A program made the translations under genes and the position numbers. From positions 1-62,536 of the forward strand of contig JAIBCD010000013.1 in the NCBI GenBank assembly GCA_019694335.1: a stretch of DNA of 62,536 nucleotides, written 5' to 3'. Origin of the DNA: Rhodospirillaceae bacterium (lineage in GTDB: Bacteria > Pseudomonadota > Alphaproteobacteria > Rhodospirillales > Rhodospirillaceae). Shown one piece after another: positions 54,288 to 62,536 of the stretch. Below the pieces are notes generated by a model. The model was not told the DNA's origin, searched no databases, and worked only from the letters and a program-made list of their open reading frames with translations. Position 1 is the stretch's first letter. Every line of letters begins with the position of its first letter.

Positions 54288-55058
54288 ATGGATTTGCCGA
54301 AAAACCCCTTCAAACACGCGATCAAGGAAGGCCGCCAGCAGCTCGGCCTGTGGTCGGTTCTGTCGAGTTCCTATAGCGCGGAGATCGTCGCGGGAGCGGG
54401 CTACGACTGGGTGCTGCTGGACACCGAACATTCGCCGTCGGGCGTCGAAGGCGTGCTGCCGCAGTTGCAGGCCATGGCGCCGTACCCTGTGTCACCGGTG
54501 GTGCGCGCCGCATGGAACGACACGGTGCTGATCAAACGCTATCTGGACATCGGCGTGCAAAGCCTGCTGCTTCCGTTCGTGCAATCGGCCGAGGAGGCCG
54601 CCGCGGCGGTGGCGGCGGTGCGTTATCCGCCCGGCGGCGTGCGCGGCATCTCCATGTTCACCCGCGCCAACCGCTTCGGGCGGGTGAAGGATTATGTGAA
54701 ACGCGCCAGCGAGGAAATCTGCCTGCTGGTGCAGGTCGAGACCCGCACGGCGGTGGACCAGGTGGAAGCGATCGCCAAGGTTGACGGTATCGACGGCGTA
54801 TTCGTGGGGCCGAGCGACCTCGCCGCCAGCCTGGGGTATCTGGGCCAGCCCGCCCACGAGGACGTGATGGCCGTGATCGAAAACACGTTCGGGCGCATCC
54901 GGGCTTGCGGCAAGCCGGCGGGATTCCTGACGCCCGATCAGGCCATCGCACGGCGCGCGATTGCCGCGGGATCCGTGTTCACCGCGATCGGGATCGACGG
55001 TGCGCTGCTCGCGCGTGGATCGGAAAGCCTGCTCGCGCAGTTCAAAAGCAGCCTCTAG
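54288..55058 (+). CDS. HpcH/HpaI family aldolase
   Basis: A 256-residue class II aldolase. Seen are LGLWSVLSSSYSAEIVAGAGYDWVLLDTEHSP (in parts; catalytic His in TEHSP), VQSLLLPFVQSAEEA, CLLVQVETRTAVD with the metal Glu, and GVFVGPSDLAASLGY with the metal Asp. This family splits 2-keto-3-deoxy sugar acids or 2,4-dihydroxyhept-2-enedioate to pyruvate and an aldehyde; the substrate is not resolved. It follows the HDAC-like gene closely and converges on the TauE gene with a 4-bp overlap. Confidence 0.92.
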   Translation: MDLPKNPFKHAIKEGRQQLGLWSVLSSSYSAEIVAGAGYDWVLLDTEHSPSGVEGVLPQLQAMAPYPVSPVVRAAWNDTVLIKRYLDIGVQSLLLPFVQSAEEAAAAVAAVRYPPGGVRGISMFTRANRFGRVKDYVKRASEEICLLVQVETRTAVDQVEAIAKVDGIDGVFVGPSDLAASLGYLGQPAHEDVMAVIENTFGRIRACGKPAGFLTPDQAIARRAIAAGSVFTAIGIDGALLARGSESLLAQFKSSL

Positions 55059-55801
55059 AAGAAGCTGCGATACTCGAGCTGGGCACCGACGAACAGGAGG
55101 CCGGCGAAAAACACTTTGCGGAAGGTGGCGGGCGCGATGCGCGCGCGTAGCCAGCCGCCCAGGCCCATGCCGATGAACGAGGGCACCAGGGCCAGCACCG
55201 AATAGCCGCCGAGCGACACCGAGAACACGCCGTGCCAGGCGAGCGCCGCGCCCAGCGCCAGGGAACTGACGGTGAAGAACAGGCCCAGGGTCTGCACCAG
55301 TTCGTCGCGCGGCAGGTCGAGGGCGCCGAAATAGGGCACCGCCGGCACGGCGAAGTTGCCCGAGATGCCGCCCATGATCCCGGTGGTGAACCCGGTAAGC
55401 GGTCCGGCCCAGGCCTCGGCCGCCGCCGGTACGCGCATCGGCAGCTTCAACAGGCCGACGGTACCGTAAATCAGAAGCGCCGCGCCCAAGACCGCGGTCG
55501 CGAGGCGCACCGGGGCGTCGGCGAAGATCGCGGCCGCGACCCAGGTGCCGGCAATGGTGCCGGCGAGCAGCGGCCACAGGCGGCGCAGCAACTCACCGAG
55601 CTTGGGGCCGGTGGCGAGCTGCCAGATATTGGTGGCCAGAGTTGGCACGATCAGCAGCGCCGCGGCTTTGGCCGGCGGCATGAACAGTCCCAGGATGCCG
55701 ACCGCGACCGTCGGTAGGCCGAGGCCGAGCGTGCCCTTCACCAATCCGGCGAGGACAAACACCAGCGAGGCTGGCAGCGCGGAATGCAGGAATTCATCCA
55801 T
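55055..55801 (-). CDS. TauE/SafE (TSUP) family sulfite exporter-like permease
   Basis: A 248-residue membrane protein with about eight hydrophobic helices in two repeats. LVKGTLGLGLPTVAVGILGLF is the first repeat's glycine/proline motif, and GFTTGIMGGISGNFAVPAVPYF the second, as in TSUP proteins that export sulfite, sulfoacetate or related organosulfur compounds. The substrate is unknown. It lies 18 bp downstream of the thioesterase-like gene on the same strand. Confidence 0.9.
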   Translation of the reverse strand: MDEFLHSALPASLVFVLAGLVKGTLGLGLPTVAVGILGLFMPPAKAAALLIVPTLATNIWQLATGPKLGELLRRLWPLLAGTIAGTWVAAAIFADAPVRLATAVLGAALLIYGTVGLLKLPMRVPAAAEAWAGPLTGFTTGIMGGISGNFAVPAVPYFGALDLPRDELVQTLGLFFTVSSLALGAALAWHGVFSVSLGGYSVLALVPSFIGMGLGGWLRARIAPATFRKVFFAGLLFVGAQLEYRSFF

Positions 55802-55819
55802 GAGGAACGGGCATGAGGA

Positions 55820-56269
55820 TCAGGCGCGGTCGAAGACCAGAAGCGTGGAGGTGGCCGAGGCATATAACTTGCCCGCGGCGTCGGTGAGTTTGGCTTCGGC
55901 GAAAGCGACGCGGCGTCCGAACGACAGCACGGTGCCGGTGGCGCGTACTTCGCCGGTCCGGTCGGTCATGGCTTTGTGGTAGGCGATCTTGAGTTCGAGG
56001 GTGGTGTAGGCCTGGCTGGCGTCGAGCTTGGAGTGCACGGCGCAGCCGCAGGCGGAATCCAGAAGCGTCGCGGCATAGCCGCCGTGGATGCTGCCCAGCG
56101 GATTGTAGGCGTTGGGGCCCGGCGTACCGGCGAACACCGCGCGGCCGGCATCGATCTCGACCAGCGCGAATCCCAGGGTGTCGCCGATCGGCGGCCGTCG
56201 TCCGCTTTTGATCAGTGCGCGCAGCTGCTCCAGCCCGGAAAGATCGCGGAATTCCTCGAAGACATTCAT
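55820..56269 (-). CDS. PaaI-like hotdog-fold thioesterase
   Basis: A ~149-residue protein of the PaaI/acyl-CoA thioesterase group. Residues around YNPLGSIHGGYAATLLDSACGCAV form the central hotdog helix with the 'HGG..atllD' catalytic signature, followed by TLELKIAYHKAM and RATGTVLSFGRRVAFAEAKL. The start at 56269 (MNVFEEFRDLSG) removes a non-conserved lead. The acyl-CoA substrate is unknown. Confidence 0.9.
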   Translation of the reverse strand: MNVFEEFRDLSGLEQLRALIKSGRRPPIGDTLGFALVEIDAGRAVFAGTPGPNAYNPLGSIHGGYAATLLDSACGCAVHSKLDASQAYTTLELKIAYHKAMTDRTGEVRATGTVLSFGRRVAFAEAKLTDAAGKLYASATSTLLVFDRA

Positions 56270-56364
56270 GGAAAAAGCCCCCGCAATATGCGGGATTTCC
56301 ATAGCAGGTCGGCACCGAAAAGACGATTTCCGCCTTTGCGGCACAGCCTTGCCAAAAGGAAAGA

Positions 56365-57630
56365 TTAATCCGGCCTTTGCGGGGGCGGCGGCCGGTCGGG
56401 CCGCGTCGGCGGCGGCGCGACGCGCTCGGGCAACACCGGGCGGACATGGTCGGGCAGCGTCGGGCGATCCGCCGGTTGCGGCGGGAGGGCATCGCCTGGG
56501 CGTGTCGCCGGCGGCAATGTCGTGGGCCGTTGTGGCGGGGCCGATGCGTCCGGTGCGGTTTGGGGTAGCTGTCTCCTGGTTCCGGTTGGGGGAGTTGGCG
56601 GCAGTGCCGGCGGGGACAACGGTGTCGTCCGCGCGGCGGCATCGGGCGGCGGGACCGGCAACACCCGTTGCGGCACCAGCGCGCCGCCGGCGCCGATGGC
56701 GCCATCGACCTGGGTCGGTACGCCGGTATCCGCCGGCGCGGCCGCGCCCGTGACACCAAGGCGCTGAAGCGCGGTGGTGAGATTGGCGCCGTAACCCTGC
56801 ACCGAGAGATTGACCATGGGTTGAGAGAAGCCGGCTTCCGTCCGCACCGCGCGCGCGCGCAGGGCGCCGCCGGAAAGGGTGCCGCGGACGGCGACACTGG
56901 CGCCGGCATCGACTTGCGCGGCGTTGATGGCGAGGCCGCCGATCTCGACCCGGCCGGCGGCGGCGCGCGCGATGCCGGAGACGAACACCTCGCGGCCACG
57001 GCGCGGCAGTTTAACGATGGACGTGCCGGCGATGCTGTCGTCGGCGCGGCGCAGGCCCGACACCACCACCCAGTCGCCGCGGCGCACGCCAGCGATATCG
57101 GCGCTGCCGGCGAAGCTCGATACCGCCACGGTCTGGCCGGCGACCGTCATCTGCGATCCATCGCGGGCGATGGCGCTGACCGGACCCGCGACCGCGACGC
57201 TGACATCGATCTTGGCGGCGGCGAGGCCGTTGGCGCCGGTGAAGGCCTCGATCGCCACGACCTGACCGAGGCGCACGTCGGCTTGGTTCGCGGGCAGCCC
57301 CTCGACCGTGACCGCGGTGTCGGACGCCAGCTGCACCTCGAAACCGTTGACGCAGATCGAGCCGAATCCGGTGACGACGCCGACGATTCCCGTGCCGCCC
57401 AGGCCTCGCTCTTCGGGTCTGGCCTCGCGTTGCGCGACGATTCCTCCGCTGCTTATTCCTGTGCCGCCGAGGCCTCGTTGTTCGTCGGTGAGCGCCACCA
57501 GGCGTTCGAGCGCGTTGGAGGCTTGCCCCGCCGCCGCGGGGGTGAAGCGGCAGGCGGCCGGGTCCGCCGCGCGGGCAGTCCCCGCGAGGGCCAGCAGACC
57601 GACAGCCGCGACCAGGCGCCCCCGCATCAT
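56365..57630 (-). CDS. Exported DUF5666 protein with proline-rich C terminus
   Basis: A 421-residue exported protein (signal MRGRLVAAVGLLALAGTARA). Two RGLGGTGI motifs (about residues 52-82) precede a series of small beta domains of the DUF5666 type: GFGSICVNGFEVQL, VRLGQVVAIEAF, VRRGDWVVVSGL, GREVFVSGIAR. The last ~110 residues are Pro/Arg/Thr-rich and probably disordered. The function is unknown. It starts 3 bp after the DUF6502 stop, and these two families commonly neighbour each other. Confidence 0.85.
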   Translation of the reverse strand: MMRGRLVAAVGLLALAGTARAADPAACRFTPAAAGQASNALERLVALTDEQRGLGGTGISSGGIVAQREARPEERGLGGTGIVGVVTGFGSICVNGFEVQLASDTAVTVEGLPANQADVRLGQVVAIEAFTGANGLAAAKIDVSVAVAGPVSAIARDGSQMTVAGQTVAVSSFAGSADIAGVRRGDWVVVSGLRRADDSIAGTSIVKLPRRGREVFVSGIARAAAGRVEIGGLAINAAQVDAGASVAVRGTLSGGALRARAVRTEAGFSQPMVNLSVQGYGANLTTALQRLGVTGAAAPADTGVPTQVDGAIGAGGALVPQRVLPVPPPDAAARTTPLSPPALPPTPPTGTRRQLPQTAPDASAPPQRPTTLPPATRPGDALPPQPADRPTLPDHVRPVLPERVAPPPTRPDRPPPPQRPD

Positions 57631-57633
57631 GAC

Positions 57634-58497
57634 TCAGCCTTTGGCCTTCGGCGGCGCCTTGTCGGCGACGCCTTCGTCCGGGCCGTCGTAATAGTAGATG
57701 CCGAGTGCCATGCGCTGGTCGGCGCCGGTTTTGCCGGCATCGTCATCGGCGCGCTTGAGGGCGTCCTTGTTGAGGGCGACCAGCGCGGTCATGGCGTATT
57801 CGCGCGCGCGTTTGCGCAGGTATGCGATGCTGTCCGGGGTCAGGCGGTCGTAATAGACCGCGCGCTCGAACAGCGGTTCCTTTTCCGCCAGCAGGTTGCT
57901 GACGCTGGTGGCGATGTGGTCGGCGACATTGCGGCCCAGGTAGTAGGCCTTTTCGTCGAAGCCCTCTTCCGGCACGAAGGCGTCGCTCTTGAGGCGGACA
58001 TTGTCGTCTTTATCGATGGTGACGATGCCGAGGCGTACCCATTCTTCCAGGATCACCTTCGGCCGCACGTCGGTGGAGATCGTGTGAACCAGGTCCTCGA
58101 AGGATTTTTCCCTGGGGTCGCCCGCTTTTGAAGTTTGAGTGGTCCGGGGCAGGGGCCGCGCGCCGCCGCGCTTGGCGCGGAAGGCGGGGTCGCCCAGCCA
58201 GATGCCGATCAGGCGCGGGCCCAGGGAGGTGGCTTCGGGAATCACCACGTCGGGCGCCGGCTCGCTCTTGATGCGGTTGATGTCCTTGCGCTGCAATCCG
58301 GTGGCGATGGACAGGCGGCTGACGGTGGCCGCGGACGCCAGCGAGGTCTCGGCCGCGGCGACATACAGGCGCTTCACCAGGTTCATCAGGTAGGGAAAAG
58401 TGACGCCGCGCGCGATCAGCAGGCGGATCAGGGGTTTGAGCAGGCGCGTGAGCGCGCGCACCAACGCCGGCGAAGGGCCGAAAACGGGTCTTGGCAT
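57634..58497 (-). CDS. DUF6502 family protein
   Basis: A 287-residue soluble protein. The N-terminal block LLKPLIRLLIARGVTFPYLMNLVKRLYV followed by RLSIATGLQRKDINRIKS (in parts) looks like a helix-turn-helix, suggesting DNA binding. The rest is helical, with EEWVRLGIVTIDKDDNVRLK and NVADHIATSVSNLL. This matches DUF6502 proteins paired with DUF5666 genes. It may regulate or act with the exported partner. The start at 58497 is chosen from the MPRPVFGPSPALVRAL lead. Confidence 0.8.
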   Translation of the reverse strand: MPRPVFGPSPALVRALTRLLKPLIRLLIARGVTFPYLMNLVKRLYVAAAETSLASAATVSRLSIATGLQRKDINRIKSEPAPDVVIPEATSLGPRLIGIWLGDPAFRAKRGGARPLPRTTQTSKAGDPREKSFEDLVHTISTDVRPKVILEEWVRLGIVTIDKDDNVRLKSDAFVPEEGFDEKAYYLGRNVADHIATSVSNLLAEKEPLFERAVYYDRLTPDSIAYLRKRAREYAMTALVALNKDALKRADDDAGKTGADQRMALGIYYYDGPDEGVADKAPPKAKG

Positions 58498-58545
58498 GGC
58501 CGGAATATACCCAAGCCCGATGCGTGGGTAAACCACCCACGCCCG

Positions 58546-60114
58546 TCAATCGGCTGCAATGGCCGGAGGCTTGGCCGATTCCGGGCGGCGGGTCAGCCAG
58601 ATCAGGCCGATGCCGATCACCGACAGCCAGCCCGAGGCCCAGAACAGGTCGGTACTGGCTTTCAGGTAGGCTTGCTGCAGCAGGTTGTGGGTCATGACGC
58701 CGTAGGCCTGGAGATCGCTGAAGCCGAGGTGGTGCAGCCGCTCGAGGGCCTGACGGAACACCGGGCTGTAGACCGTGGCGTTCTCGGCAAGCCGGTTCTG
58801 GTGGAACGCTTCGCGCCGGTCCCACAGGGTGGTGGTGATCGAGGCCGCGAAACTGCCGGCGGTGATGCGCATGAAGTTCGAGATGCCGGACGCGGCCGGG
58901 ATGCGCGCCGGCGAGATGCCGTCGAGCGACAGCGTAATCATGGTCACGAAGAACGTCGCCATGGCGATGCCCTGGACCATGAGCGGCATCACGAAATCCC
59001 AGAACGAGGCGTCGTTGGTCAGGTTGGCGCGCATGAAATAGGAGACCGCGAAGGCCACGAAGGCCACGGTCGCGATGCGGCGCGCGTCGGTCCTGCCGAG
59101 CAGCTTGGCGGTCAAGGGCGTGAGGAACACCGCGACCACGCCGCTGGGCGCCGCCACCAGCCCCGCCCAGGTGGCGGTGTAGCCCAGGTTCACCTGCAGC
59201 CACAGCGGCAGCAGCAGGATGTTGGCGAAGAATATCGCGTAGCCGAGGCACAAGGTAAGCGTGCCGAGCGCGAAGTTGCGGTTCTTGAACAAGGACAGAT
59301 CGACGATGGGATGGGTTTCGGTCAGCTCCCAGATCAGCCAGGCGGCGCAGCCGATGGCGGCGACGATGCCGAGGACCACGATATGGGTGGAGGCGAACCA
59401 GTCGGCGTCCTTGCCGAGGTCGAGCATGATCTGAAGCGCGCCCACCCATACCACCAGCAGGCCGAGGCCGACGCTGTCGATGGGCAGTTTGCGCGTGGGG
59501 GTTTCGCGGTTGGCGAGGTTGGTCCAGCACAGGATGGCGGACACGATTCCGACCGGCACGTTGATCAGGAATATCCAGCCCCAGGAGATGTTATCCGAGA
59601 TCACCCCGCCCAGGATCGGGCCCAGGATCGGTGCGATCAGGGTGGTGATCGACCAGATGCCGAGCGCGGTCGCGCGTTTCTCCGGCGGGAAGATGGAGAT
59701 CAACAGCGCCTGGGAGCCCGGGATCATCGGTCCCGACACCGCGCCCTGGAAGATGCGGAACACGATCAGCGCCGGCAGGCTCCAGGCGATACCGCATAGG
59801 AGCGAGGCGATGGTGAACAGCGCGACGGACGTGACGAAAGTGCGCACCACGCCGAAGCGCACCATCAGCCAGCCGGTGAGCGGCACCGCGATGCCGTTCG
59901 AGACCGCGAATGACGTGATCACCCAGGTGCCCTGGTCGGTGCTGGCGCCCAGGTTGCCCGCGATGGTCGGCAGCGAGACGTTGGCGATGGTGGTGTCGAG
60001 CACCTGCATGAAGGTGCCGAGCGCCAGCGCGATCGCCGTCACCGCGAGTTGCGCGCCCGTGAGGGGCTTGGGTTGCGGAGGCCCGGAACTTTGCGAAGCG
60101 GCGGGAGCGTTCAT
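58546..60114 (-). CDS. EmrB/QacA-type MFS drug exporter (DHA2)
   Basis: A 522-residue permease with fourteen hydrophobic helices. Motifs are LDTTIANVSLPTIAGNLG (motif D1), GWLMVRFGVVRTF (motif A) and GSQALLISIFPPEKRATALG (motif C region), followed by GPILGGVISDNISWGWIFLINVPVG in parts. These place it in the EmrB subgroup that works with an EmrA-type adaptor and an outer-membrane channel. The ATG at 60114 overlaps the emrA stop. The exported compound is unknown. Confidence 0.92.
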   Translation of the reverse strand: MNAPAASQSSGPPQPKPLTGAQLAVTAIALALGTFMQVLDTTIANVSLPTIAGNLGASTDQGTWVITSFAVSNGIAVPLTGWLMVRFGVVRTFVTSVALFTIASLLCGIAWSLPALIVFRIFQGAVSGPMIPGSQALLISIFPPEKRATALGIWSITTLIAPILGPILGGVISDNISWGWIFLINVPVGIVSAILCWTNLANRETPTRKLPIDSVGLGLLVVWVGALQIMLDLGKDADWFASTHIVVLGIVAAIGCAAWLIWELTETHPIVDLSLFKNRNFALGTLTLCLGYAIFFANILLLPLWLQVNLGYTATWAGLVAAPSGVVAVFLTPLTAKLLGRTDARRIATVAFVAFAVSYFMRANLTNDASFWDFVMPLMVQGIAMATFFVTMITLSLDGISPARIPAASGISNFMRITAGSFAASITTTLWDRREAFHQNRLAENATVYSPVFRQALERLHHLGFSDLQAYGVMTHNLLQQAYLKASTDLFWASGWLSVIGIGLIWLTRRPESAKPPAIAAD

Positions 60115-61313
60115 CGTTCTTCGGATTTGTCCGCGCCCTTGGCGGGAGAGTTGTCGGCCAGGATGCGGGCGATGATCGCTTCCGTGGCCGGGCCGCCGTC
60201 GCTGCCGGCATCGCCGCGCATGGAATTGCCGGCGGTGGGCGCACCGAGCGGGGCGCCATTGGCGTTGCGGATATCGACTTTCACAGCCACCGAAAGGCCC
60301 AGGCGCAGGGGATGGTCGCGGAGTTCCTGGGGTTCCAGGATGATGCGCACCGGCACGCGCTGGACGATCTTGATCCAGTTGCCGGAAGCGTTCTGGGGCG
60401 GCAACAATGCGAAGGCGCTGCCCGATCCGGCGCCAAAACCAGCCACCTTGCCGTGGTAAACCACATCGCCGCCGTAAACATCGGCGGTCACGGTCACCGG
60501 CTGTCCGACGCGCATGCCTTCGAGCTGGCCTTCCTTGAAGTTGGCGTCGATCCACACCGCATCCACCGGCACCACCGCCATCAAAGGCGTGCCGATTGCT
60601 ACTTGCTGCCCGAGCTGAACGGTCCGCTGCGCGATGACTCCGCCGACCGGCGCGGGTAGCTTCATATGGCCGAGGTAGATCGCCGCCGAACGCAGGTTGG
60701 CGATCGAGGCCATGACGTCGGGATTGCTGGCGATGGACGTGCCGTCGACCGAGGCTTTTGCTTGGGCGAGGCTGCTGTCCAGCACGCGCAAGGACGCTTC
60801 GGCGCTCGCCACCGCATCGCGGGCATGGGTGATTTCCTCCTGCGAGACGCTGTCGGCGGCGTCGATACGGCGCTTGAGATCGCTCTGGGCCTGCCCGAGC
60901 CGGATGCGGGCGGCGGCGATTTGGGCCTCGATCTCGGCGACACCCGAGAATTTGGCCCGTACCTCGCGCACGGTCTTGGCCAGGTCGGCCTCGGCCGCCT
61001 GCATGTTCACGCGCGCCTTGACCGGGTCCATGTCCACCAGCACCTGTCCTCGGCTCACGCTCTGGGTGTTGTCGGCGTGGATGGCGAGGATGGTGCCATT
61101 CTCGCGGGCGGTGATCGAAACCACGTCACCGCCGACATAGGCATCGTCGGTGGCGGCATAGTTGCGGGCTTCCAGGAACCAGTAGGCGCCGTAGGCCGCG
61201 CCCGCGAGCACCACCGCGACACCGAGGATGGAAAGGCCGCGCCGGCGAGAACTGGAGGGGGTGTCGTCGTTGCTGTCGGCGGCTTGAGGATCACGGGCTT
61301 TTTGGTCACTCAT
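60111..61313 (-). CDS. EmrA/HlyD-type membrane fusion protein
   Basis: A 400-residue periplasmic adaptor. One N-terminal transmembrane helix (LSILGVAVVLAGAAYGAYWFL) is followed by the barrel-sandwich half NYAATDDAYVGGDVVSITA, a long coiled-coil hairpin (about residues 95-205), and LPAPVGGVIAQRTVQLGQQV, the second half-motif. A Gly/Ala/Asp-rich C-terminal tail is present. It would link the EmrB-like permease to the outer-membrane factor encoded just upstream. It overlaps the outer-membrane factor gene by 8 bp. Confidence 0.92.
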   Translation of the reverse strand: MSDQKARDPQAADSNDDTPSSSRRRGLSILGVAVVLAGAAYGAYWFLEARNYAATDDAYVGGDVVSITARENGTILAIHADNTQSVSRGQVLVDMDPVKARVNMQAAEADLAKTVREVRAKFSGVAEIEAQIAAARIRLGQAQSDLKRRIDAADSVSQEEITHARDAVASAEASLRVLDSSLAQAKASVDGTSIASNPDVMASIANLRSAAIYLGHMKLPAPVGGVIAQRTVQLGQQVAIGTPLMAVVPVDAVWIDANFKEGQLEGMRVGQPVTVTADVYGGDVVYHGKVAGFGAGSGSAFALLPPQNASGNWIKIVQRVPVRIILEPQELRDHPLRLGLSVAVKVDIRNANGAPLGAPTAGNSMRGDAGSDGGPATEAIIARILADNSPAKGADKSEER

Positions 61314-62536
61314 GGCTGGTTTCCTTCGTGAAGCCGCCGCCCAGGGCCATGACCAGGCTCACGCGGGCGGCGAGAATGTCGGTGGAGAGGGCCGCGTCCT
61401 GCCGGCGGGCCGCCAGCACGATGTCCTGGGCGTTGAGGACGGTGAGTTGCGGCGACAGCCCGCTCTTGTGGCGTTGTTCCGCCAGGCGGTAGCTCTCGTC
61501 GGCGGCCGCGCGCATATGGGCCAGTTCGCGCGACTGGCCATGCAGGCTTTGCAGGTCGGTGAGCGCGTCGGCGGTTTCCTTGACGGCGCGGATGACGGCG
61601 GCGTTGTAGTCGGCCACCGCCACGTCGAGACCCGCCGTGGCGCCGGCGTATCTCGCGCGCAAGGCGCCGGCATCGAAGATCGGCAGGTGGATCGCGGCTC
61701 CGGCGCCGTACTGCGTGGACGCGCCGGTGAACAGCCGGTCGAGGCCAAGCGCGGCCCAGCCGGCGGCGCCGATCAGGTTGATGTCGGGATAGAAGGCGAG
61801 GCGTGCCCGCTCGCGTCCCTGGGTGGCGGCGTCGATGCGCGCCAGGGCCGCGGCGATGTCGGCCCGCCGCGCCAGGAGGTCGGCTGGCAAGGCTTGCGGC
61901 AACGCCAGGGCGTCGGCGTTCAGCTTTGGGCGGGCGATGGCGTAGGCGTCCGCGCCGCGGCCGGTCAGGGCGGCGATCTGGTGGACGGCGATTTCCTTCA
62001 GGGCTTGCGCGCGGACCAGGTCGACTTGTGCCGCGGCGGCCTGGGTTTCCGCGAGCTTGGCGGCGGCGGAAGCTTCCAGCCCCGTGCGCACGCGCGTCGC
62101 GGTCAGCGTGAAGATGCCCTGGCGCTGGTTGACGGCGTCCTGCGCGACGTCTGCAAGCACATAGGCGCGGGCGAGCGCGATATAGGCCTGGGTCACCGAG
62201 CCCGCGAGCGCGAGGCGCGCGGCGGTGGCGTCGAGCGCGGCGGCCTCGGCCCCGGCGCGCGCCTTGGCGATCTCGGCATCCTGCTTGCCGAACAAATCGA
62301 GCGACCACGATAGGTTGGCCTGGACCGTGCCGATCCATTGCGACGAGCCGCCGTACGGCGGCGGAATGATGTAATTGGCCGACAGGCGCTGGCGCTGTTC
62401 CTGGCCGTCGAACACCAGCTGCGGGTAAGAGGCGGCGCGGCTATTCGAGACTTCGGCCTGAGCCGCGCGCAGGCGCGCGAGCGCCGCGGCCAGCGAGGGA
62501 TTGCCGGCCAGCGCCTTGTCCACGAGCTGGCCGAGC
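61306..62536 (-). CDS. RND/Emr outer-membrane factor (OprM/NodT family), 5' end outside window
   Basis: At least 410 residues; the reading frame runs through the right edge without a start, so the signal peptide is missing. The visible part begins LGQLVDKALAGNPSLAAALARLRAAQA, typical of the first TolC-type repeat, then SLDLFGKQDAEIAKARAGAEAA and YIALARAYVL. The second repeat starts near LLARRADIAAALARIDAATQ with FYPDINLIGAAGW. It is the outer-membrane channel for the EmrAB pump and lies first in that operon. Confidence 0.9.
   Translation of the reverse strand, partial: LGQLVDKALAGNPSLAAALARLRAAQAEVSNSRAASYPQLVFDGQEQRQRLSANYIIPPPYGGSSQWIGTVQANLSWSLDLFGKQDAEIAKARAGAEAAALDATAARLALAGSVTQAYIALARAYVLADVAQDAVNQRQGIFTLTATRVRTGLEASAAAKLAETQAAAAQVDLVRAQALKEIAVHQIAALTGRGADAYAIARPKLNADALALPQALPADLLARRADIAAALARIDAATQGRERARLAFYPDINLIGAAGWAALGLDRLFTGASTQYGAGAAIHLPIFDAGALRARYAGATAGLDVAVADYNAAVIRAVKETADALTDLQSLHGQSRELAHMRAAADESYRLAEQRHKSGLSPQLTVLNAQDIVLAARRQDAALSTDILAARVSLVMALGGGFTKETSHE

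Overview
The window reads as one high-GC alphaproteobacterial chromosome segment. Supporting evidence is the dense, short-spaced operons with ATGA overlaps, the FdsGBA-type soluble formate dehydrogenase with its small delta subunit, the HutF/HutG branch of histidine breakdown, and degenerate alphaproteobacterial-style intergenic palindromes around a GAAAAGTGG...CCGGTTTTC core. The genus cannot be fixed from sequence alone. The left 4.6 kb is visibly lower in GC (some 60-base lines near 45-47 percent, against well over 65 percent elsewhere). It lies next to a tRNA-CAU 3' end and holds a decayed tyrosine-recombinase fragment, so it looks like an old integrated segment.

Layout: (1) 1-4607, tRNA end, SulP transporter with STAS and cyclic-nucleotide domains, integrase remnant, 17-bp tandem repeat, HdeD-like membrane protein and a double CDGSH protein. 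(2) 4869-8704, a polysaccharide-transferase-like protein and a BlaI/BlaR1-type repressor-protease pair with its operator. (3) 8732-14359, an apparent operon read leftwards: polar amino-acid ABC importer (binding protein, ATPase, two permeases), a glycosyltransferase-like protein and an omega-amino-acid:pyruvate aminotransferase. (4) 14451-25787, flavin reductase-like protein, ABC exporter, exported S9 peptidase, PhoX-like protein, two tandem GT61 glycosyltransferases, exported amidohydrolase and EamA transporter. (5) 25923-37931, a complete histidine-utilisation locus: hisC-like aminotransferase, LysR regulator, HutC, sodium/solute symporter, hutF, hutI-hutH-hutG-hutU and hutD. (6) 38073-39134, a VanA-like Rieske oxygenase. 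(7) 39291-46560, six consecutive genes whose products all carry export signals, including a DUF1592/1588/1585-type CxxCH protein and a DUF1552 Tat protein; its function is unknown. (8) 46547-53090, fdsG-fdsB-fdsA-fdhD-fdsD-mobA for NAD-linked formate dehydrogenase. (9) 53238-62536, acetylpolyamine amidohydrolase/HDAC-like protein, HpaI aldolase, TauE exporter, PaaI-like thioesterase, a DUF5666/DUF6502 pair and an EmrB-EmrA-outer-membrane-factor efflux operon cut by the right edge.

The most connected biological reading concerns histidine. HutF plus HutG turns formiminoglutamate into glutamate plus formate, and the formate dehydrogenase operon 16 kb away could oxidise that formate. A 12-bp near-palindrome (ATGTMTAGRCAT) appears upstream of hutC, between hutF and hutI, between the hisC-like gene and the LysR gene (twice), and upstream of fdsG. 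A weaker copy precedes the exported-protein cluster. This suggests a single HutC-type regulon covering histidine breakdown and formate disposal. All of this is read by eye; no database search was run.
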